Part shown: positions 18,693 to 26,800 of the stretch, piece after piece
Layout of the letters: each line of letters begins with the position of its first letter
Position numbering within the stretch: position 1 is the first letter of the stretch
NCBI RefSeq assembly: GCF_018603905.1
Contig: NZ_JAHFZZ010000007.1
Coordinates: 62,001-126,000, forward strand
Direction of reading: 5' to 3'
Length of the DNA: 64,000 nucleotides
DNA from: Nonomuraea sp. NEAU-A123
GTDB taxonomy: Bacteria; Actinomycetota; Actinomycetes; Streptosporangiales; Streptosporangiaceae
The notes under the pieces: generated by a model
Seen by the model: only the letters and a program-made list of their open reading frames with translations
Database searches by the model: none
What the model was told of the DNA's origin: nothing
Made by a program: the position numbers and the translations under genes

Positions 18693-19451
18693 TCACTCAC
18701 CGTCCGTACGGGAGAGCAGCACGGTCTCCCCCGCCGTCCAGCCGCCGTCCACCGCCAGCTCGGCGCCCGTGATGTAGGACGCGGCGTCGGACAGCAGGAA
18801 CGCGATCGCCTCCGCCACCTCCTCGGGCTCACCGCACCGCCCGGCCGCGACCAGCGGGAACCTGCCCTCACCCGAGACCGCGCCGTGCGGGAGCGTCATC
18901 GCGGTGACGATCATCCCGGGATGTACGGAGTTGACCCTGATCCGGTGGGGGCCGTACTCGATCGCGGCGATCTTGGTGAGGCCGCGGACACCCCACTTGG
19001 ACGCGCCGTACCCACCCGTGCCGGGGAGCGCCGTCAGACCGGCCGCCGACGACAGGTTCACGATCGAGCCGCCGCCTGACGCGCGCATCGGCGCCACCAC
19101 CGACTTGAGCCCGAGGAACACACCGACCAGGTTGACCTTGAGCACCCGCTCGAAGTCGTCGAGCGAGTACTGCTCCAGGGGCGCCGAGGGCGCGATCCCC
19201 GCGTTGTTGACCAGCCCGTCGAGCCGGCCGTACTCGTCCAGGACCTCCTCGACCACCTCAGCCCACTGATCCTGATCGGTCACATCGTGCGGGATAAATC
19301 GTGATTCGAGGTCTTTTGCGGTGGCGGCGCCGTCCTCCACCAGAACATCGGTGATCACCACACTCGCCCCCGCCGCGACGCAGCGGCGGGCCGTCGCGGC
19401 GCCCATGCCCCTGGCGCCGCCGGTGATGAGCACTACCTTGCCGTCAAGCAT
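18693..19451 (-). CDS. Short-chain dehydrogenase/reductase
   Basis: 252-residue classical SDR: cofactor motif TGGARGMG (10-17), NNAG (82-85), catalytic serine in NLSSAAG (134-135), Y148 and K152 (YGASK), and C-terminal sealing sequence ITGAELAVDGGWTAG. D35 after the second strand (VVITDV) favours NAD over NADP. Closest in look to 3-alpha-hydroxysteroid/glucose dehydrogenase-type SDRs. Start at ATG 19451 has AAGGAG six bases upstream; an upstream in-frame start is not supported by the fold. Confidence 0.9.
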   Translation of the reverse strand: MLDGKVVLITGGARGMGAATARRCVAAGASVVITDVLVEDGAATAKDLESRFIPHDVTDQDQWAEVVEEVLDEYGRLDGLVNNAGIAPSAPLEQYSLDDFERVLKVNLVGVFLGLKSVVAPMRASGGGSIVNLSSAAGLTALPGTGGYGASKWGVRGLTKIAAIEYGPHRIRVNSVHPGMIVTAMTLPHGAVSGEGRFPLVAAGRCGEPEEVAEAIAFLLSDAASYITGAELAVDGGWTAGETVLLSRTDGE

Positions 19452-19600
19452 GCGTGGCTCCTTCGCGGTACGTGAACTGAACCACGCCCCCACGAGACAA
19501 TCAAGAGCTTGCTTGGTCACACAGAGCTTGTCCGGCCACGCATCCGCCCGGCACTCGCACTATCCTCTAGGCAGCGGCCAACCAGCAGGAAGCGAGGACG

Positions 19601-20197
19601 ATGATGGACATCATTCTCATCATCCTGGCGGTCCTGGCCTTCCTCGGCCTGGTGGCCGGCGTCGGCATCTACTTCCTGGTCAAGCTGGGCCAGAAAGCGG
19701 CGAGCAAGGCCAAGCAGGCGGCGACCCAGCTGACCACGCACGTCAACGCCATGGGCCCCGGCGACGCCGCCGAGGTCGAACGCCTCCGCCTCGACCTGCG
19801 CCGCGAGGTCTCGATCACCCGCCAGGCCGTCGAACACACGCAGCGCCAGGGCTGGGGCCTCGGCGACCTGCCCCGCCTGCTGGCCGACCTGTCCGCGCAG
19901 GCCGACATACACGACGCACAACTCGCCATGTACGCCCAGCAACGCCGCGCTTCGCCGTACGTCGACCACGCCACGCTCCACCGCCTACGCGAGCACCAGG
20001 CCAAGCTGACCGCCATGTGCGCCCGCATCCGCGTCGACCTCCTCGGCGACCAACTCCAGCACGCCGCGGCCGGCATCGACGACCTCAACTCCCGCACCGA
20101 CCTGGAGATCGAGGCCCGCCGCCGCCCCCCGGACCCGCTCGACGAGATCGACGAGCTCTATCGCAGAAGCACACAGGAGCGCCGAGACCTCCCCTGA
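19601..20197 (+). CDS. Small membrane-anchored coiled-coil protein, function unknown
   Basis: 198 residues. One hydrophobic helix (residues 3-27, IILIILAVLAFLGLVAGVGIYFLV) is followed by a charged helical region (29-130) with many Arg/Glu and Gln, and another helical stretch to about 165. Orientation would put the body in the cytoplasm (positive residues after the helix). A GAGGACG ribosome site precedes two adjacent ATG codons (19601 and 19604). No family recognised; such proteins are common near the membrane in actinomycetes. Confidence 0.7.
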   Translation: MMDIILIILAVLAFLGLVAGVGIYFLVKLGQKAASKAKQAATQLTTHVNAMGPGDAAEVERLRLDLRREVSITRQAVEHTQRQGWGLGDLPRLLADLSAQADIHDAQLAMYAQQRRASPYVDHATLHRLREHQAKLTAMCARIRVDLLGDQLQHAAAGIDDLNSRTDLEIEARRRPPDPLDEIDELYRRSTQERRDLP

Positions 20198-20255
20198 CGC
20201 TTACCCGGCGTGACATGATGACGCCGTTCAGTCAGCATCGGCGGAGGCGTACGCG

Positions 20256-20843
20256 ATGACCACGGCACTTCCCGAGTGGTTCTACCCGGGCCCCTCCGGC
20301 GGCTGGACCGCCGACATGCTCGACCACCTTCCCCCCGACGCGCCCAAGCATGTCGAGCTGATCGATGGGTCGCTCATCTTCAGGCCGCCGCAGACGGGCT
20401 TCCACATGCTGACCGTGAGCCTCCTCACCGACCGCACCCTCGGGATGAACACCCCACCCGATCTCGTCGTCGCCCGCGAGATGACCGTGACGCTCGGCCT
20501 ACAGCAGCGCCCCGAACCCGACGTTCTCCTCGTGAAGAGATCGGCGCTGACGCTCTCCGTCACGTCCTTCAAGCCAGAGGACGTCCACCTGGTCGTCGAG
20601 GTGGTTTCCGACGAGTCGAGAGAACGCGACCGGACGACCAAGCCCACCAAATACGCGAATGCCGGCATCAAGCACTTCTGGCGGGTGGAAGGGGAAGAAG
20701 ACGCCAAGCCCGTCGTCTACACGTTCGAGCTTGAGCCGGCGGTCCGGGCCTACGTGCCCACCGGCATCCACCGCAAGCACCTCCAAGCCGACATCGGTTT
20801 CCCTGTGGACATCGACCTCGACCTCGACACGTTCATCGGCTGA
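20256..20843 (+). CDS. Uma2-family (DUF820) putative restriction endonuclease
   Basis: 195 residues with the PD-(D/E)XK-like DUF820 core: HVELIDGSLIFRPPQTGFHML (H-E-IDG start), EPDVLLVKR, and LVVEVVSDESRERDRTTKPTKYANAGIKHFWRVE, which holds the conserved E-V-S-x-S and K-YA-GI-W features. Uma2 proteins are abundant in actinomycetes and cyanobacteria and of uncertain role. ATG 20256 has GGAGG eight bases upstream. 3' end overlaps the convergent zinc-ribbon gene by 11 bases. Confidence 0.9.
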   Translation: MTTALPEWFYPGPSGGWTADMLDHLPPDAPKHVELIDGSLIFRPPQTGFHMLTVSLLTDRTLGMNTPPDLVVAREMTVTLGLQQRPEPDVLLVKRSALTLSVTSFKPEDVHLVVEVVSDESRERDRTTKPTKYANAGIKHFWRVEGEEDAKPVVYTFELEPAVRAYVPTGIHRKHLQADIGFPVDIDLDLDTFIG

Positions 20844-21402
20844 CCTCCCGCCCCCAGGTGCGGTGGATGAACGCGTCATACTCCTCCGCACTGGCGCCGC
20901 CGTCGAGCATGGCCCGGGCCGCTTGCGCCTGCCGGGTGGTGGGAAGCCGCCCTTCGAGCAGGATCGGCAGCGAGAGCCGCCGCGCCAGCAGTTCAACCGC
21001 CGAGATCCCGTACGGCCTGCGCACCACCGACACGTTGACCCGCAGCGCATGCTCGTTCCCGGGCACGACTCCCGGCCGATCGACCTCGATCGCGACATAA
21101 CGGAAACCGTTCGCCAGATCGCACGGCCCGCACCCGGCCGGGCCCCGGCTCAGCCGGCCGCCGCACTCGGTGCAGGTCAGCCGGTCGTAGGCCGCGTCGA
21201 CCACCCGCCACGGGTGCCTGTCGGGCTCGTCGACCACCATCTCGGCGATGACCCGCTCGTCGGCCTGCTCGGCCGTACCGAACTCCCGCTCCAGGAACGC
21301 CCGCCAGCCGTCCTCGACGATCTGGTCCACCAGCCTGGCACACCGGACACACTCCGGAGCGCCGGCCGGTTCCCAGTGGGAGCACTCCTCGCATCGCCGC
21401 AC
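20833..21402 (-). CDS. Zinc-ribbon-containing protein of unknown function
   Basis: 189 residues starting GTG. Four CxxC pairs are visible: CEEC (4-7), CVRC (18-21), CTEC (about 77-80) and CGPC (about 92-95), giving two predicted zinc ribbons, the second inside TCTECGGRLSRGPAGCGPCDLANGFRY. The C-terminal half (PYGISAVELLARRLSLPILLEGRLPT) looks like a helical, DNA-binding-type region but no family was recognised. Convergent overlap with the Uma2 gene. Confidence 0.7.
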   Translation of the reverse strand: MRRCEECSHWEPAGAPECVRCARLVDQIVEDGWRAFLEREFGTAEQADERVIAEMVVDEPDRHPWRVVDAAYDRLTCTECGGRLSRGPAGCGPCDLANGFRYVAIEVDRPGVVPGNEHALRVNVSVVRRPYGISAVELLARRLSLPILLEGRLPTTRQAQAARAMLDGGASAEEYDAFIHRTWGREVSR

Positions 21403-21747
21403 TCCAGCACCATACGAGCGACGGCGAACCGCTTCACCTGATTATCCAGTGGTGCCGGCGCTGGGCGGGGACTGCCCACACCTTCGTGGTCGCCCCAATG
21501 GCAGTACCGGCATGCCGCAAATGGCGGCCTACCACAAGGGAGTCATAGATGCTCAAGTATCGCTTTTTCAGCGCTTAAAGAGATGGCGTGTAAGGGGTCA
21601 AGCCTTCGGGGGGCTCAACCAGGTCAAAGCGGGATATGAAAAATTTGAGTGCAGTTTATTCCCACAAGCATAAGATGCGGAGAAAATCTGCCTACGCTTG
21701 TTCGCAACGCACCGTTCAGATCTCACATCATACCGAAAGGGATACCG
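21403..21747. other. Low-GC intergenic region
   Basis: No gene could be supported in these 345 bases. The right part (from about 21500) is clearly poorer in G+C than the surroundings, with runs such as GATATGAAAAATTTGAGTGC, and no frame shows actinobacterial codon use. It probably holds the promoter of the small gene at 21748 and marks the left edge of a transferred segment. Confidence 0.5.
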
Positions 21748-22032
21748 ATGCACACACTACCCGATATATCGACCGGAAAAATCGTCGAGAAGGACGAGCA
21801 GGACCGGCCCCTAGCGGTGGTTGGTGAGGACGATCGTTCGTGGGCGTGCGGCTTTTCATACCGCCAGAGCTGGGACGAGGCGCTAAATAGGGCCATCACC
21901 GGCGTGACGGGGTCCATCAACAGCATTCCAAATTTCACCTTCGACCTCTGGACCACACAGGGGGTTCTCCCCAATTCGGGCTACAACTCGGTGCTGGGAG
22001 TCGGCTTCTACTTCACGCCCTGGGAGAACTGA
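21748..22032 (+). CDS. Small orphan protein, 94 residues
   Basis: Begins MHTLPDISTGKIVEKDEQ and ends FYFTPWEN. The first 35 residues are polar and charged; the rest is rich in aromatic and small polar residues (SYRQSW, NFTFDLW, NSVLGVGFYF). No signal peptide, one cysteine. Codon use is less GC-biased than in neighbours, which suggests transfer. ATG 21748 with AAAGGGA about 7 bases upstream; an earlier in-frame ATG at 21649 lacks a ribosome site. No homologous family recognised. It could be a small secreted-type or toxin-like product, but nothing proves this. Confidence 0.55.
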   Translation: MHTLPDISTGKIVEKDEQDRPLAVVGEDDRSWACGFSYRQSWDEALNRAITGVTGSINSIPNFTFDLWTTQGVLPNSGYNSVLGVGFYFTPWEN

Positions 22033-22067
22033 AGCGAGTCCTGCTCGCCAGCCTCGTATCACTCACT

Positions 22068-22139
22068 GGAAAGCGCCTTTGAACTGGGAGGATAGGCCTT
22101 GTCAAAGGCCTGCCAGCACCAGATTCAAAGGCGCTTTCC
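22068..22139. repeat. Nested perfect inverted repeat (16 bp arms), terminator or small mobile-element end
   Basis: GGAAAGCGCCTTTGAA (22068-22083) is the exact reverse complement of 22124-22139. Inside it a second hairpin, AGGCCTT (22094-22100) with AAGGCCT (22105-22111), has a 4-base loop. It lies 35 bases after the stop of the 94-residue protein and could act as a bidirectional terminator; the nested form and long arms also resemble a MITE-like or integration-related element. Confidence 0.6.
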
Positions 22140-22144
22140 TGGCC

Positions 22145-22345
22145 TCACGCTTTCAACGCTTCGGCCCTGAGTGTGGATGACAGGGAGACGGACATGGGCC
22201 CAGCCCCATTCTGCGTGATCGTGTGGTGGCCGGTCAGGTCCACCAGGTAGGCGGCGGCGGTGACGGGCGAGGGGCGGGTGTGCAGTCAGATCGCGGTCAG
22301 CCGGTACGAGCCGTAGTGGTCGGCCAGGTGGAACGGGATACGCCA
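22145..22345 (-). pseudogene. Degenerate coding remnant with internal stop
   Basis: Reading 22345 to 22145 gives IPFHLADHYGSYRLTAI, an in-frame TGA (22288-22286), then AAYLVDLTGHHTITQNGAG and ends SSTLRAEALKA. The two parts have gene-like GC3 and composition on both sides of the stop, so this looks like the 3' end of a decayed gene. No start or 5' part remains. The source family is not recognised. Confidence 0.35.
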
Positions 22346-22518
22346 AGGAGTCGCGCGGGCAATCGTGAGAGTCGCTCGGCGGCTGACGGCTAATTGATTC
22401 GACACCATTAGCCACTGTCTGTCCGGATAAATATTCCGAGGATATTCTCTTATATAGTCTGGCCGTCGCGCGCGTGATATCTTCCTTTCTCACAAAGCCA
22501 CGCCTGCGGGAGCCATTC

Positions 22519-23310
22519 GTGACACGACGCCGCCAGCTCGCACTGGTGATCCTCGCCCTCGGCATATTCCTGGCCATCACCGGCGTCACGGTTTTCGTGC
22601 TGCTGCGCTCTCCCGAGTCGGTCAGGCTCACCGTGCGGTCCGACACCCGGCTGGTGCCGCTGTCGCTGCCCGGTACGGCCGAGGGGCAGTGCGCCGACGG
22701 GGTGTGCCGGTCCACGTACACCGTCGAGAAGGGGCAGCGGACTCGGTCCGTCAGTGTCGTTCCGCGCGAGGCGCTGCCCGCCGGGGTGCGGCTGGCCTAT
22801 TGGGGCTGCCTCGAAGGGCCGGGCGCGGCCACCTGCACGGTCCAGTCGGACCGCCACGGGTCGGTCTGTGTGACCACGACCGGGCCCGCCGACGTGGCAC
22901 GCAGACCGTGCGGCATCGTGCCGAGCCCCGCTCCCACCGTCGACCAGGCGGGCACCCTGTTGGTGGTGCTCAACACCAAGTGGCGCGTCACGCTCTCCGG
23001 GAACTTCACCGAGCCCTGCTCGAACGGCGGCGTCGCTGGCCGGAGGTGTGAGATAGCCGTCGCGCCCGGCAAGATCTACCACCTACGCGCCCAGTTCGAG
23101 CGCGCCGCTGATCCGTACCCGAAGGCGGCGCGCACGTGGGACTTCCATGTGGCGACGTACGAGGGGTGTGACAGCGGCGCCGGGCACGCCGACGCGATCA
23201 CTTGCATCGTCTACGGCGGCGCCGGGGCCAAGACCGTGTGCCTGTCCACTCTCGACCCCATGGAGCAGAAATTGTCCCGTGAATGCGCCGAAAAAGGGCA
23301 GGCTCAATGA
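22519..23310 (+). CDS. Membrane-anchored exported protein with two six-cysteine domains
   Basis: 263 residues from GTG 22519 (GGGAG six bases upstream). A signal anchor (residues 7-29, LALVILALGIFLAITGVTVFVLL) is followed by two related beta-rich units, about 35-131 and 145-256. Each has six cysteines with the same spacing pattern: C58, C63, C97, C106, C117, C131 and C167, C177, C217, C229, C241, C256; the fourth is in A-x-T-C-[TI]-V and the fifth in V-C. The unit also recurs once in the lipoprotein encoded next. Expected outside the membrane with disulphides. The stop overlaps the next gene (ATGA). No named family recognised. Confidence 0.75.
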   Translation: MTRRRQLALVILALGIFLAITGVTVFVLLRSPESVRLTVRSDTRLVPLSLPGTAEGQCADGVCRSTYTVEKGQRTRSVSVVPREALPAGVRLAYWGCLEGPGAATCTVQSDRHGSVCVTTTGPADVARRPCGIVPSPAPTVDQAGTLLVVLNTKWRVTLSGNFTEPCSNGGVAGRRCEIAVAPGKIYHLRAQFERAADPYPKAARTWDFHVATYEGCDSGAGHADAITCIVYGGAGAKTVCLSTLDPMEQKLSRECAEKGQAQ

Positions 23311-23882
23311 TTGGACAGAACAGAAAATATGTTGTGATTGCCGCGTTAATCATGGCGGTCGGTGGGTGCGGCGGAACCAGTGGCGTGGCCGAAAAGGTCG
23401 CGACAACTCCCGCTTCGCCGCCTGTACGGGGAGTGCCGCTGGTCGTGCTCATGCCCACCGCGTGGAGCGGCGGCATCGGCACCGATCTGCCCGGTCAGAC
23501 GTTCTGCGCCGACGTCCGCGAGCGCGGCAAGCCGCGGCCCCAGGCCGTGGCCTGCCGGTTCGTCGTTCCGGAGGGCACAGTCGTGCGCCTCACGGCCAAG
23601 GCGCGCGACCGGCATCCGGACCTGGTCCACGAGTTCGACACCCTCCGGCTCGACCTGTGCAGGAACGGCGAGTGGTCTGCCAACACCCGCACCGCCACCT
23701 GTACGGTCTCCGTGAAGACCGGCACCGTGCTCTGCCTGGGCTCCAACGACCCCACCGAGGCCATGGTCCGCATCGTCTGTCCGTGGGCCGAGCAGGGCGC
23801 CGCCGTGCTGCCCGCCATCGCCCCACCCGGGTTCACGTTCGGCTCGCACACCGGACCCACCTACGACGCGTTGCTGAGCTGA
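23307..23882 (+). CDS. Lipoprotein with one six-cysteine domain
   Basis: 191 residues. Lipoprotein signal: MIGQNRKYVVIAALIMAVGGC with acylated C21. The mature part repeats the domain of the upstream protein once: C67, C83, C118, C132 (TATCTV), C143 (TVLCLG) and C158, starting GVPLVVLMP, compare GTLLVVLNT upstream. It ends with a short proline/aromatic tail. ATG overlaps the previous stop and the next gene begins 3 bases after its own stop, so all three are one translationally coupled operon. Function unknown; a surface sensor or partner of the membrane ATPase downstream is an inference. Confidence 0.75.
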   Translation: MIGQNRKYVVIAALIMAVGGCGGTSGVAEKVATTPASPPVRGVPLVVLMPTAWSGGIGTDLPGQTFCADVRERGKPRPQAVACRFVVPEGTVVRLTAKARDRHPDLVHEFDTLRLDLCRNGEWSANTRTATCTVSVKTGTVLCLGSNDPTEAMVRIVCPWAEQGAAVLPAIAPPGFTFGSHTGPTYDALLS

Positions 23883-23885
23883 GCA

Positions 23886-26800
23886 GTGACGGCCGACGAG
23901 CAGCGACACCTGATGCGCACCGGGATGCGCGACCGGCTCGGCCGCTGGGCCCGCTCCACGGGCAAGGGACTGCACCGCTGGTCGCCACCCACCCTGATCG
24001 GGGTCCTGGCGACAGGGGCGCTCGTCCCGCTGCTGCCCGCGGCGGGCGTGGCCGTCGGAGGCGTGCTCGGGGCGGCGCTCGGCGTGCTGGCCTCGGTCGG
24101 TGCGAACGTGCTCACCGACGTACTCAAGGCGGCCATCGAGACCATCGAACCGGACCAGCCCAGGGAGGCGCTGGAGGAGGAGGTCCAGCGGCGCATCGAG
24201 GAGGCGCTGGAGGCGGGTGATGAGCGGGCCGGATCGCTGCGCGCCGACATCGCCCGGATTCTCCAAGAGGTCGGTGTGGTCAGCACGCTGGTCAGTGAGG
24301 CGGTCGAGCTGGACGACCGAGAGCTGCAGTCCCAGCTCATGGCCGGGCTGACCGCGGTGGGCGAGGGATTCGGCGAGTTCCGGTTCCTCCTCGGCGATGT
24401 GGCCGCCGCGCTGAACGCGATGCAGGGCAGCATCGACCGGCAGGGCGCCAAGCAGCGCCAGATCATCGACCTGCTGCACCAGCAGTCAGCCAACACGCGG
24501 CTCATGCGCGAGGACCTCGCGACGCTCAGGAGGCGCAGGGGCGGCGGCAGGCAGGCGCCCGCGGAGCGGTGGACGGGTGGGGCGCCGTACCGGGGGCTGG
24601 TGCCGTTCGGCGAGAGCGACGCGGCCGTCTTCCACGGCCGTACGCAGGCCGTGGCCGAGCTGGTCGGCATCATGGCCGCCCGGCTCACGGGCGTCGGCCT
24701 AGTGGTGGTGACCGGGATGTCCGGCGTCGGCAAGTCGTCGCTGCTGCGTGCCGGGCTGCTGCCCGCGCTGGCCCGCGAGGCACTATCCGCCGAGGCCGCC
24801 ACGTGGCCCCGGATGGTGGTCACGCCGACGCGGTCGCCTCTGAACGTGCTGGCCGTACATCTAGCGGCGTTGTCGGGAGCCGATCCGGTCGCGCTGCGCG
24901 AGCGGCTGGCACTGGCCCCTGCTCAGGCGCGGCTGCTGGCCAGGCAGGCCGTGCTCGCCGAGGCAATGCGCCGCCAGGCGGCGGGCGGCCGAGGTGAGGA
25001 GCTGCGGCTGGTCCTCGTGGTGGACCAGTTCGAGGAGCTGTTCGCGCCCGACGGACCGCCCGAGGAGGAGGCCGCCGCGTTCGTCGCGGCCCTGCACGCC
25101 GCCGCGTCCCCTGCCGGGGACGGCGGTGAGGGGCCGCCCGCGCTGGTGGTGCTCGTAGTACGCGGTGACCAGGCCGCGCGCTGCGCCCGCTACCCCGCGC
25201 TGCGGCAGGCGTTGCAGGACAGCCAGTTCGTCCTGGCCCCGATGGACGAGACGGGGCTGCGGCAGGCCATCACCGGCCCGGCGGACGCCGCGGGGCTGCG
25301 CATCGGCCAGCGGCTGGTCGAGACCATCCTGGCTGAGTTACGCTCCTCAGCGCCGGACGCCGAGACGGGCGCGCTGCCGCTGCTGTCCCAGGCGATGCTG
25401 CTGACCTGGGAGAAGCGCAAGGGCGACGAGCTGACCATTGGCGACTACGCGCTGTCCGGCGGGGTGCGCGGCGCCGTGGAGAAGGCCGCGGAGGAGGCCT
25501 ACGCCGCGCTGGCGCCGGAGGATCGTGAGGTGGCCCGCGACGTGCTGCGCCGCTTGACCCTGATCGACCGCGACGGGCGCGCGCTCTGCCGCCGGGCGCC
25601 GCTGAAGAGCCTGCCAGAGCGGGCCGGACCGGTGCTGACGGCGTTCGCCGGGAAGCGGCTGGTCGTGCTCGGGAAGGGCACCGCCGAGCCCGCCCACCAG
25701 GTGCTGCTGACCTCCTGGCCGCGGCTGCGCGAGTGGCTGGATACCGACGTCGCCGAGTGGAAGCTGCATGGCCGTTTGGCCCACGACGCCGACCAGTGGT
25801 TGCTCACCGGACGGGACTCGTCGTTCCTCTACGGCGGGCGGCAGCTCAGGGCGGTCCGTTCGGCGTCGGAGGGCTGGCAGGCAGACCCCGGTCGCTACCC
25901 CATGCTGGAGGGCGCCGCGCGGGAGTTCCTCGACGCTTCCTCCGAGGCCGAGGCGGCGCGTGTCCGGCGATGGCGCCTGACGCTGGGCGGAGTGGCAGTG
26001 CTATTGGTGGTGGCGCTGGTCGCCGCGCTCTCGGCGGTGCTGGCGGGCAGGGAGGTGGACCGCGGCCAGGCCGAACAGCTCTCCCGGCGGCTGGCCTCAC
26101 GCAGCGAGGCGGACGCCGACCCGGCGGCCGCCGCGCTGCTGGCGGCGGCCGCATGGGGGGCTGCGCATACCGACGAGGCCCGCCACAGCCTGCGCGTCGT
26201 GGCGGCGGGTCCCCACCGCGGCACGCTGGAGGCCCACCTAGGCGGCGCGAACGCGGTCGCGTTCAGCCCCAACGGCAGGCTGCTGGCCAGCGCGGGCGCC
26301 GACAGCCTGATCAGGCTCTGGAACCCGGCCACGCGCAGGCTGATCGGCAGGCCGCTGGCGGGCCACTCTGACGAGGTCACCTCGCTCGCGTTCAGCCGTG
26401 ACGGCCGCACGCTCGTCAGCGCGGGCCGTGACCGCACGGTCCAGGTGTGGGACGTGGGCGCGGGCAGTCGGGTCGCGACGCTGGCGGTCGGCGACAGCGG
26501 CCCCATCGCCTTCGGCCGGGACGGCGCCACAGTCTTCACCGGCACCCGCCTGTGGGACCTGGCCACACGCAGCCCGGTCGGCGAGCCGCTGTCCACCACC
26601 GCGGCCGCGGTCGCCTACAGCCCTGACGGCCGCCTGGTCGCCACCGGCGATGAGCGCGGCACGGTACGCCTATGGGACACCGCCATCCGCCGCCAGAGCG
26701 GCCCGGATCTGACCAGCGCCGGCCGCCCGCTGGCCTTCGGCGGCGGGTACCTGCTCACCGCAGGGGACGCCGGGCTCCGCTTCTGGACGGGCGCCACCGG

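Larger units (their letters stand above)
22033..22518. other. Intergenic region with long inverted repeat and gene remnant
   Basis: 486 bases without an intact gene. It holds the nested hairpin at 22068-22139, a stop-containing coding remnant on the minus strand (22145-22345) and an AT-rich promoter-like stretch around 22425-22460 (GGATAAATATTCC, TATATAGT) ahead of the operon starting at 22519. Confidence 0.5.
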
